Part shown: piece after piece, positions 1 through 5,131 of the stretch | Numbering within the stretch: position 1 is the first letter of the stretch | Layout: each line of letters opens with the position of its first letter | Assembly (NCBI GenBank): GCA_021789565.1 | Contig: JAJYJL010000565.1 | Span: 1-6,073, forward strand | Reading direction: 5' to 3' | DNA length: 6,073 nt | Origin: Acidobacteriota bacterium | GTDB taxonomy: Bacteria > Acidobacteriota > Terriglobia > UBA7540 | Program-made: the position numbers and the translations under genes | The notes under the pieces: generated by a model | Database searches by the model: none | What the model was told of the DNA's origin: nothing | The model's input: only the letters and a program-made list of their open reading frames with translations

Positions 1-299
1 ACAAAGTCGCTGGCGCCGTCCTTCATGGCCTCTACGGCGCTCTCCACGCTGCCGTAGGCGGTCATCATCACGACAGGAATAGCAGCATTGGCGCGCTTTA
101 CAGCCTGAAGAAATTCCAGGCCGCTCATTCCCGGCAACCTCACATCACTCAGCACCAGGTCGACCTTGTTGTTCGCGAGGACTTTCAATCCATTTTCGGC
201 GGTGCTGGCGGCGCGCGTCGAGTAGCCCTCGTCCGCCAGGTTCAGTTCCAGCAGCCGGAGCATTTTCGGTTCGTCTTCAACAATCAGAATGGTTGGCAT
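1..299 (-). CDS. Response regulator, receiver domain (C-terminus beyond window)
   Basis: The minus strand reads from an ATG at 299-297 to the left edge, giving 99 complete residues of a CheY-like receiver domain. It begins MPTILIVEDEPKML, with the acidic pair E8-D9 that binds Mg2+. The phosphoacceptor is D52 in LVLSDVRLPGMSG, and the conserved Thr is T80 in VVMMTAYGS. The region SVESAVEAMKDGASDF (84-99) is typical of NtrC/AtoC/ZraR-type receivers. The conserved Lys of the KP motif would lie just past the edge. The protein should be phosphorylated by the histidine kinase encoded 62 bases upstream on the same strand. The output domain is not visible; an AAA+ sigma-54 interaction domain plus Fis-type HTH is the best guess from the receiver style, but a winged-helix output is possible. 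No clear Shine-Dalgarno precedes the ATG. The start is supported by the usual receiver N-terminus. Confidence 0.93.
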   Translation of the reverse strand, partial: MPTILIVEDEPKMLRLLELNLADEGYSTRAASTAENGLKVLANNKVDLVLSDVRLPGMSGLEFLQAVKRANAAIPVVMMTAYGSVESAVEAMKDGASDF

Positions 300-361
300 A
301 GGAGAATCTGTTACCCCGGGCAATTTGCACTATGCAGCCTTCGAAAGCCGGGCAGGAGCGC

Positions 362-1603
362 TCATTCCGAAGGCAGGAATACGCGGAAGCAGGCCCCTTT
401 GCCTGAACGCGGTTCCACGCGAATCCAGCCGCCGTGGTCATCCACAATTTTTGAAACAATTGAGAGCCCCAGCCCTACACCGTTGCTCTTAGTGGTAAAA
501 AAAGGATTAAAAATCTGCTCTCGCAATTCCGGCGGCACGCCGGGACCGGTGTCGGAGAAGGCGACCTCCACTCCACGCCGGCCGTCGCTAAACTCCTTTG
601 AGATTTCCACCTGCAGTGTTCCGCCGTCCGCCTCCATGGCTTCGTAGGCGTTAAAGATAAGATTCTTGAAAACCTGTTCAGTCAGTTCGGCATCCACGTA
701 AGCCGTGGGAAGGTCGGTAGAGTAGGTGCGTTCCACTTCTACGCCGGAGTCCGGCCATTGCTCCTGAGCGGCTTTGATGGCGTGTTCCACAATGGGCGAA
801 ATATCTTCGGGTTGCTTTTTCAGTTCCAGAGGTTTGGCGAAGCTGAGGAAGCGGCTGACCAGCGAATTCAGCCGGTTCACTTCGCTTGAAATGTATCCGG
901 CCAGTTCCCGCGCCACGGGATCTTCCGTCGGCAGTTTCCGGCCGAGCGTTTCCGCCGAGCCCTTTATGACCCCGAGCGGGTTACGAATTTCGTGGGCCAA
1001 CCCTGCGCTTAGTTGTCCCAGCGCCGCCAGGCGTTCGGACCGGCGTGCTTCCGCCTGGGCCTTCTCAAGCTGTTTGTTGGTTTCTGACAATTGCTCCGCC
1101 ACACGGCGGTAGCGTTCCGACTGGTCGCGGCTTTCCATTACAAAACGATTCACCAGCATTGCAGCCAGGAAGAAAAAGAGGTTGCGGATGGCCAGTTCCT
1201 TGGCGCCGCTGACCGTCAGGCGGTATTCCTGAAGGGCAGGGATAAGAAAAGAGCAATAAGCTGCTGAGGTGAGTCCCGTCCACGCCAGCGTGCCCCATGG
1301 CCCGGAGTACATGGCGGCGGTCACGACGGGAACATAATAAATCAGATAATAACTGGAATTAATGCCCCCGGAATGCGCGATCAGCAGCGATGCAAGGCCG
1401 GTCTTGATAATGATGCTGTATGCCTCACCGCGCGGTCCAGCCACGCCGATGAAACTGCGCTCGAAGACCTGGAAAAATCCGATGGAGAGCAGAATGAGCT
1501 GGGCGTGGATTTCAGAGACTGGATAGAGCACCGCCAGGCTGGCCAGGAATACCAGCAGCAGGACGTCCATCCAGGCAAATTTGATCCGCCTCTCTTGCGA
1601 CAT
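362..1603 (-). CDS. Membrane-bound sensor histidine kinase
   Basis: A 413-residue sensor kinase that should autophosphorylate and pass phosphate to the response regulator encoded just downstream. The N-terminal part (about residues 11-154) holds five or six hydrophobic segments (roughly 12-29, 33-46, 63-77, 84-99, 103-122, 137-153) joined by short loops, so there is no sizeable periplasmic domain. A charged helical linker, probably coiled coil, spans about 157-192. The dimerisation/phosphoacceptor domain carries the H-box AHEIRNPL with H204. The ATP-binding domain (about 305-411) shows the N-box NLIFNAYEAM (N314, N318), the G1 box DTGPGV (351-356), the F-box FNPFFTTK (365-372) and the G2 box GVGLGL (375-380), so every catalytic motif is present. 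H-box and F-box resemble the NtrB/ZraS group. No HAMP or PAS domain is evident. The ATG at 1603-1601 is a reasonable start because the hydrophobic region follows directly; its Shine-Dalgarno is weak. The signal sensed cannot be read from the sequence. Confidence 0.95.
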   Translation of the reverse strand: MSQERRIKFAWMDVLLLVFLASLAVLYPVSEIHAQLILLSIGFFQVFERSFIGVAGPRGEAYSIIIKTGLASLLIAHSGGINSSYYLIYYVPVVTAAMYSGPWGTLAWTGLTSAAYCSFLIPALQEYRLTVSGAKELAIRNLFFFLAAMLVNRFVMESRDQSERYRRVAEQLSETNKQLEKAQAEARRSERLAALGQLSAGLAHEIRNPLGVIKGSAETLGRKLPTEDPVARELAGYISSEVNRLNSLVSRFLSFAKPLELKKQPEDISPIVEHAIKAAQEQWPDSGVEVERTYSTDLPTAYVDAELTEQVFKNLIFNAYEAMEADGGTLQVEISKEFSDGRRGVEVAFSDTGPGVPPELREQIFNPFFTTKSNGVGLGLSIVSKIVDDHGGWIRVEPRSGKGACFRVFLPSE

Positions 1604-1778
1604 TGTGCAAGCTCTGTCGGAATCAAGATAGCACGGTTAATCCCGATTTCGCCAAGGCCTGCGAGGTGTTTTCGCTGTGCGACAGATAATTCTTGCGTAG
1701 CAATTCAGGCTCACAGGATAACCCGCTGATAAGTTCCAGCATATAGCGACGGACCCGATGTTCAAATACAAGAATAGC

Positions 1779-1808
1779 TTGACAGCTAATAGTACCTTGT
1801 GACATATT
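1779..1808 (+). promoter_or_regulatory. Possible sigma-70 promoter reading right
   Basis: A perfect -35 hexamer TTGACA lies at 1779-1784, followed after 18 bases by CATATT (1803-1808), which matches the -10 consensus at four of six positions. Transcription would start near 1815, a few bases before the paired structure at 1828-1891. There is no convincing gene directly downstream on this strand, so if used it would give a non-coding transcript. A perfect -35 box can occur by chance, and the -10 is only moderate. Confidence 0.25.
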
Positions 1809-1827
1809 CGCCAGCAATGTGTAGGGA

Positions 1828-1891
1828 GGGGGTCCGGGAATCTTACCTTCCAATACCCCCGTGTGTTGTTCAAACACGGTTCCCGGCCCCC
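1828..1891. repeat. Long bulged stem with nested hairpin
   Basis: GGGGG (1828-1832) pairs with CCCCC (1887-1891), and CCGGGAA (1834-1840) pairs with TTCCCGG (1880-1886), giving twelve base pairs with T1833 as a single bulge. Inside, CCGTGT (1859-1864) pairs with ACACGG (1874-1879) around a nine-base loop. This hairpin abuts the outer stem with no gap, so the two could stack. A rival pairing, GGGGGT (1828-1833) with ACCCCC (1855-1860), uses bases from both stems and cannot form together with them. No T-run follows on either side, so it is not a standard rho-independent terminator. It could act as RNA on either strand; on the minus strand it would sit about 225-290 bases upstream of the histidine kinase start. 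Confidence 0.6.
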
Positions 1892-1981
1892 ATAGTTGCC
1901 CTCAGTTACCTTAGGTCGGCCAGAAACAACAAACTCCGTTGATTGCGACGTACCAAAGAGTTGAACGCTCAACCACCAGGA

Positions 1982-1994
1982 CCGTGCTGCACGG
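1982..1994. repeat. 13-base perfect palindrome CCGTGC-T-GCACGG
   Basis: CCGTGC (1982-1987) and GCACGG (1989-1994) are perfect inverted copies around a single central T. The single-base centre makes an RNA hairpin poor, so a binding site for a dimeric regulator is the more natural reading. It lies roughly midway between the two divergent genes. No regulator can be assigned. Confidence 0.45.
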
Positions 1995-2137
1995 AATCGC
2001 AGCCTGCCCATGAAATCCGGTCTCCAGCATCAGCAAGAAACCTTGGTAGGGTATTTGGGGTCTATCTTGGAAATCTAGCCCAGACGTATTCAGTAATTGT
2101 AAGTGTTTTCAATCAGTTATGGGAGTTTGTGGAGGGT

Positions 2138-2165
2138 GGTACTAGGGTACTAGTACCTTCGTACC
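2138..2165. promoter_or_regulatory. Nested dyad of four GGTAC half-sites, operator-like
   Basis: A perfect 12-base palindrome GGTACTAGTACC occupies 2146-2157. One extra GGTAC lies exactly eight bases to its left (2138-2142) and one extra GTACC exactly eight bases to its right (2161-2165), so the whole 28 bases share one centre of symmetry at 2151/2152. The left side is also a tandem repeat of GGTACTAG (2138-2145 and 2146-2153). The sequence TTGACG (2166-2171), close to a -35 box, follows directly. Four symmetrically spaced half-sites suggest two cooperating protein dimers or a tetramer. The function is inferred from symmetry only. Confidence 0.45.
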
Positions 2166-2210
2166 TTGACGGTCATTAACTAATTAGGTAAAAAGGGTAC
2201 GTCAGGATGG

Positions 2211-2314
2211 ATGAGGGGGCAGGGAGCCGATTCCTCTAAGATCCTCTGTTCGCTTCCGCAGTGTTCCCACCCCAAACCCGCAGACTAAAATTTCGATTCT
2301 CTGCCCCTCTTCAT
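2211..2314. repeat. Long imperfect inverted repeat
   Basis: The left arm begins at 2211 and the right arm ends at 2314. ATGA (2211-2214) pairs with TCAT (2311-2314). GGGGCAGGGAG (2216-2226) pairs with the segment 2297-2307 with two G-T pairs. After one mismatch, CGA (2228-2230) pairs with TCG (2293-2295). That makes about 18 pairs with a small internal loop, closing some 62 bases. Inside lies a short direct repeat TCCTCT (2232-2237 and 2242-2247). No transposase is present between the arms. It may fold as RNA in the long upstream region of the LysR gene, or be chance purine/pyrimidine complementarity. Confidence 0.4.
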
Positions 2315-2636
2315 TTACTGATTCCAACGGGCCCCATGTATCTGCAATTCAGCCGACATAAACACTCTGACACCCATAAGCATATGGCGCCGTAACTGAA
2401 TGGCGAAAATCCGTGCCAACCAAGCGAGAGTCTTTCCTGGCCGAGGGGTGTTCGTGGTCTGAATCTGGGATGTTACGTCGCTGAGGGCTGATATGAGTTG
2501 GTCGAAGCGCACCTTATTCTTATTGAATCATTGCCCAACTTAATTCAGATGTATCACCGTCTCCCTATTTTGCCTCCCACTGCCGCGCCAAGATGAAGTA
2601 GAATGTAGAGTTTGTAACCTCTGAGCGCATGGAGCC

Positions 2637-3563
2637 ATGGACTACGACCAGTTAGCAAGTTTCATACAGGTCGCCAAGTTGCAGAGCTTTTCCCGGGCGG
2701 CTGAGAAGATCTATCGGACTCAGCCGGCGATTAGCGCACAGGTGCGTCTGCTGGAGCAGGAGTGCGGCGAAAAGCTTTTTGACCGCAGCGGCAAGAAAGT
2801 TCAGTTGACGCCGGCCGGTGAAATTCTGTTGCGCTATGCTGAGCAGCTTCTGGCGTTGCAGAAGGAAGCGCTCCAAGCGATCGCCGAATTAAACCAGACG
2901 CCGCGAGGCAAGCTTTACATCGGGGCCAATGAGGCCACCTGCCTTTACGTTCTGCCGCAGACGTTTGCGCATTTCCGCCAGCTTTATCCGCTGGTGCAGA
3001 TCAGCATCTATCGCAACTTCAGCCACAAGATTCTTCAAAAGGTCCAGGAAGGGGCCGTTGACCTGGGAATAGTGACGCTGCCTCAGAATGCAAATAATAT
3101 TGAAGTGATTCCGGTGTTCCGCGACGAAGTCCAGGTGGTGGTGCCGAAGGATCATCCGTTGGCGAAAAACCGCAGCGTGACCGTTGAAGAGGTAGCCCAG
3201 CATCCGCTGATCCTCCCCAAGACAGGGCACACGCGCGTGGTGATTGATCGCCTGCTGCGCGATTATCGTGACCACCTTCAGGTTTCAATGGAGCTGGCGA
3301 GCGTAGAGACGCAAAAGAAGTTTGTCGGCGCAGGCCTTGGAATCTCGCTGATCAACCGGGCCTACGTGGAGCCGGAAGTGGCCGCCGGCGTGCTGAAGCT
3401 GATTCCGCTGGAAGGCGAGAAAATCTATCGGGAGCTTGGTCTGATTTATCGCCGCGACCGGTATCTGTCATTGCCTGCCAAAGTGTTTCTGCAAGCCGTG
3501 CAAGACGCTGCCAAAGCCTCGCAACCCAAAGCTACCAGCACGACGAAATCGAAGACACGCTAA
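2637..3563 (+). CDS. LysR-family transcriptional regulator
   Basis: A 308-residue LysR-type regulator, normal length for the family, expected to act as a DNA-binding tetramer in the cytoplasm. The N-terminal winged helix-turn-helix spans about residues 1-60, with the signature run SFSRAAEKIYRTQPAIS (17-33) followed by QVRLLEQECGEKLFDR (35-50). A linker helix covers about 60-90. The effector-binding domain starts at GKLYIGANEATCLYVLP (91-107) and runs to about 295, with VDLGIVTLP at 141-149 and FVGAGLGISLIN at 229-240, regions that line the ligand cleft in this family. The tail after about 293 is rich in Lys, Ser and Thr and probably disordered. The ATG at 2637 is chosen because the family N-terminus begins there; GGAG (2631-2634) sits only two bases away, so translation signals are weak. 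It lies 68 bases before an aspartate kinase on the same strand. Most LysR genes are divergent from their target, so regulation of the downstream pair is plausible but unproven. The ligand is unknown. Confidence 0.94.
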   Translation: MDYDQLASFIQVAKLQSFSRAAEKIYRTQPAISAQVRLLEQECGEKLFDRSGKKVQLTPAGEILLRYAEQLLALQKEALQAIAELNQTPRGKLYIGANEATCLYVLPQTFAHFRQLYPLVQISIYRNFSHKILQKVQEGAVDLGIVTLPQNANNIEVIPVFRDEVQVVVPKDHPLAKNRSVTVEEVAQHPLILPKTGHTRVVIDRLLRDYRDHLQVSMELASVETQKKFVGAGLGISLINRAYVEPEVAAGVLKLIPLEGEKIYRELGLIYRRDRYLSLPAKVFLQAVQDAAKASQPKATSTTKSKTR

Positions 3564-3569
3564 AGGGTT

Positions 3570-3587
3570 GGGGGCTCGTGGGCCTCC
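3570..3587 (+). other. Short GC-rich hairpin between LysR gene and aspartate kinase
   Basis: GGGGGC (3570-3575) can pair with GCCTCC (3582-3587), with one G-T pair, around a six-base loop. It lies seven bases after the LysR stop codon. No T-run follows, so it is not a good intrinsic terminator and read-through into the aspartate kinase gene is likely. It could modestly affect transcript stability. The structure is short enough to be chance. Confidence 0.25.
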
Positions 3588-3621
3588 GCTCGAACTGCGA
3601 AGCGTGCCTCTGTTTGTCCTC

Positions 3622-3629
3622 AGGTGGAG
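3622..3629 (+). promoter_or_regulatory. Shine-Dalgarno site deciding the aspartate kinase start
   Basis: The purine-rich AGGTGGAG lies just upstream of two in-frame ATG codons at 3632 and 3641. AGGTGG ends four bases before the first ATG, and GGAG ends eleven bases before the second. By contrast, the upstream in-frame GTG at 3578 lies in the loop of a possible hairpin and would add 18 residues unlike the family. This favours 3632 as the start, with 3641 as the alternative. Confidence 0.55.
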
Positions 3630-3631
3630 AG

Positions 3632-5065
3632 ATGGTAAAAATGAAAGAAGGTTCAGGCAAGAGCAAACGGCCGCTGATCGTAATGAAGTTCGGGGGCACA
3701 TCCGTTGGCAGCCCGGAGCGCATGCAGGGCGTGGCGGAAATTCTGGATGAGTATGCCAAAAACGCCGACGTGGTGGCTGTGGTCTCTGCGATGGGCGGTG
3801 TCACCAATATGCTGATTCGCGCCGCCACCCAGGCCAGTGAGGGGTTGGAAGAGCCCTGGAAGGATTCACGGGCGGAGCTTGCGCGGCGTCATCGGGAAGT
3901 GGCGGACCAGTTGCTCTCCGCGGCCGAGCAGGCGACGGTGTTGCCGCGCCTGGCCGAACAGGTGAAACATTTTGAGGACCTGTGCTCGGGTTTCACGCTG
4001 CTTCGTGAAATCACGCCGCGCGGCATGGATACTCTTTCGAGCCTGGGTGAAGTAATGTCCGCCACGCTGGTGGCAGCAATCCTGAGATCGCGAGGATTGA
4101 AGTCTGAGGCTGTGGATGCGGTTGAGTGCATTGTGACCGATGGCAATTTCGGCAATGCCAGTCCGCTGTTTGACGAAACCGGTGTGATGACGCAGGAGAG
4201 GCTGGTTCCGTTGCTGAAGAGCGGTGTAATTCCTGTGGTGACAGGTTTCCGCGGGGCCACGAAGGAGGGCGTCTGCACAACGCTTGGGCGCGGAGGGTCT
4301 GATTTCAGCGGGACAATCCTGGGTGCGGCCCTGGAGGCCGACGAAGTCTGGATCTGGACGGACGTGGATGGCGTGATGACAGCCGATCCTCGGCTGGTTC
4401 CGGAAGCGCGCATCCTTCCTGAAGTCTCTTACCGCGAGGCCATCGAGCTCTCTTACTTCGGGGCCAAGGTGCTCCATCCCAAGACCATTCTCCCAGTGAT
4501 GCAGAAGAAGATTCCGGTGTGGATCAAGAACAGCTTTAACCCGTCGTGCCCGGGGACGAAAATTGTGGCCGCAGCCAAGGACGGCCACGGCGGCATCAAG
4601 GCGATTACCTCTGTGAAAGAGGCGGTCCTGATCACCTTGAGCGGGAGAAATTCAGTCACCTTCCCGCAGCTTGCCGCCCGCGTTTTCAACAGCCTTTACA
4701 TCGAAAATGTTTCAACGCTGATGGTCACGCAGTCCTCCGCGGACAACGTGCTGTGCTTTGCGATCCACCAGGCGGACCTGCCGCGCGTGAAAGCGGAGCT
4801 GGAAAAGGCGTTCGAGCTTGAGATGTTGCACGATTATGTCAGCGTGCTGGAAGTGATGCCCAAGGTCGCCATCGTGGTGACGGTGGGCGAAAACATGAAA
4901 GGCACTCCCGGCATTACGGGGCGTGCGTTTGGAGCACTGGGCCGCAAGGGGATTAATATCATCGCGATTGCGCAGGGTTCCTCGGAACTGAGTATTTCAT
5001 TCGCGATCAAGTCCTCAGACATGAAGGATGCTGTCAAGGCCATCCACGAGGAATTCCAACTTTAA
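3632..5065 (+). CDS. lysC: Aspartate kinase with C-terminal ACT domains
   Basis: Aspartate kinase phosphorylates L-aspartate with ATP to 4-phospho-L-aspartate, the first step towards lysine, threonine and methionine. From the ATG at 3632 it has 477 residues, in the size range of the longer, E. coli LysC-like monofunctional enzymes. The kinase domain opens with VMKFGGTSVGS (17-27), the nucleotide/substrate-binding signature. It continues with SSLGE (136-140), VVTGFRGAT (202-210), TTLGRGGSDFSG (216-227), WTDVDGVMTADPR (242-254) and LSYFGAKVLHP (273-283), so all expected active-site blocks are intact. About residues 322-477 form the regulatory part with two ACT domains; the second contains GENMKGTPGITGRAFGALG (419-437). 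End-product feedback inhibition is therefore expected, but lysine versus threonine sensitivity cannot be read with confidence. There is no fused homoserine dehydrogenase. An in-frame GTG at 3578 would add 18 residues, which I reject. The next gene is threonine synthase, pointing to a role in threonine supply. The symbol follows the enzyme class; thrA-like naming is also defensible. Confidence 0.95.
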   Translation: MVKMKEGSGKSKRPLIVMKFGGTSVGSPERMQGVAEILDEYAKNADVVAVVSAMGGVTNMLIRAATQASEGLEEPWKDSRAELARRHREVADQLLSAAEQATVLPRLAEQVKHFEDLCSGFTLLREITPRGMDTLSSLGEVMSATLVAAILRSRGLKSEAVDAVECIVTDGNFGNASPLFDETGVMTQERLVPLLKSGVIPVVTGFRGATKEGVCTTLGRGGSDFSGTILGAALEADEVWIWTDVDGVMTADPRLVPEARILPEVSYREAIELSYFGAKVLHPKTILPVMQKKIPVWIKNSFNPSCPGTKIVAAAKDGHGGIKAITSVKEAVLITLSGRNSVTFPQLAARVFNSLYIENVSTLMVTQSSADNVLCFAIHQADLPRVKAELEKAFELEMLHDYVSVLEVMPKVAIVVTVGENMKGTPGITGRAFGALGRKGINIIAIAQGSSELSISFAIKSSDMKDAVKAIHEEFQL

Positions 5066-5084
5066 CGAAACCGGGAAGCCACGC

Positions 5085-5105
5085 TTAAATCGCGACCTGA
5101 TTTAA
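5085..5105 (+). repeat. AT-rich hairpin between aspartate kinase and threonine synthase
   Basis: TTAAATC (5085-5091) and GATTTAA (5099-5105) are perfect inverted copies around a seven-base loop. Outside them, AGCC (5077-5080) can pair with GGCT (5109-5112). The flanks also carry a related direct repeat: TTTAAC and CCGGG, four bases apart (5061-5075), recur fused as TTTAACCGGG (5101-5110). The stem is AT-rich and no T-run follows, so it is not a typical terminator. It might influence expression of the second gene or mark a processing site. Confidence 0.35.
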
Positions 5106-5131
5106 CCGGGCTGTCTCTTTCCAAGAGTCGA

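Larger units (their letters stand above)
1604..2636. other. Long divergent intergenic region, no convincing gene
   Basis: This stretch of about 1.03 kb separates the start of the histidine kinase (minus strand) from the start of the LysR gene (plus strand). It is visibly lower in GC than its flanks. The open frames in it are short, start mostly at GTG or without ribosome sites, overlap each other and match no family I recognise. It must contain promoters for both flanking genes, but no strong sigma-70 pair lies next to either start. It does contain several inverted repeats (1828-1891, 1982-1994, 2138-2165, 2211-2314) and repeated TACCTT words, listed separately. I saw no tRNA, known riboswitch, transposase or terminal repeat of an insertion sequence. 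It could hold operators, a small RNA or the remains of decayed genes. Confidence 0.75.

Noticed and set aside
1625..1655. Possible minus-strand promoter for the histidine kinase (TTGGCG, then TATCTT)
   Set aside because: The spacer is 19 bases and both boxes are imperfect. The position relative to the start is suitable, but the evidence is too weak to list.
1623..1877. Minus-strand open frame of 84 residues ending 19 bases before the kinase start
   Set aside because: It starts at GTG inside a stem-loop without a ribosome site and has no recognisable family. The position just before the kinase is suggestive, but a homologue search is needed before calling it a gene.
1637..2011. Minus-strand open frame of 124 residues, ATG at 2011 with GGAG nearby
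   Set aside because: Its composition (runs of Trp, Cys and Arg) does not resemble a folded protein, no motif is recognisable, and it covers the paired element at 1828-1891. The ribosome-like site could be chance.
1943..2179. Plus-strand open frame of 78 residues
   Set aside because: It has no ribosome site or recognisable motif, and it includes the 13-base palindrome and the GGTAC dyad, which look like non-coding signals.
2315..2512. Minus-strand open frame of 65 residues divergent from the LysR gene
   Set aside because: It has a GTG start, no known motif, and length within chance expectation. It is slightly protein-like in the middle, but not enough to call.
2570..2604. Possible promoter for the LysR gene (TAGAAT at 2599-2604 with TTGCCT at 2570-2575)
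   Set aside because: The -10 is good, but the spacer of 23 bases is too long for a normal sigma-70 promoter and no better -35 is present.
3578..3631. GTG at 3578 as the aspartate kinase start
   Set aside because: The extra 18 residues are Cys-rich and unlike aspartate kinase N-termini, and a better ribosome site precedes the ATG at 3632.
3866..4588. Long minus-strand open frame of 240 residues inside the aspartate kinase gene
   Set aside because: It is an antisense shadow of a well-conserved enzyme, rich in His and Arg as expected from reversed GC-rich codons.
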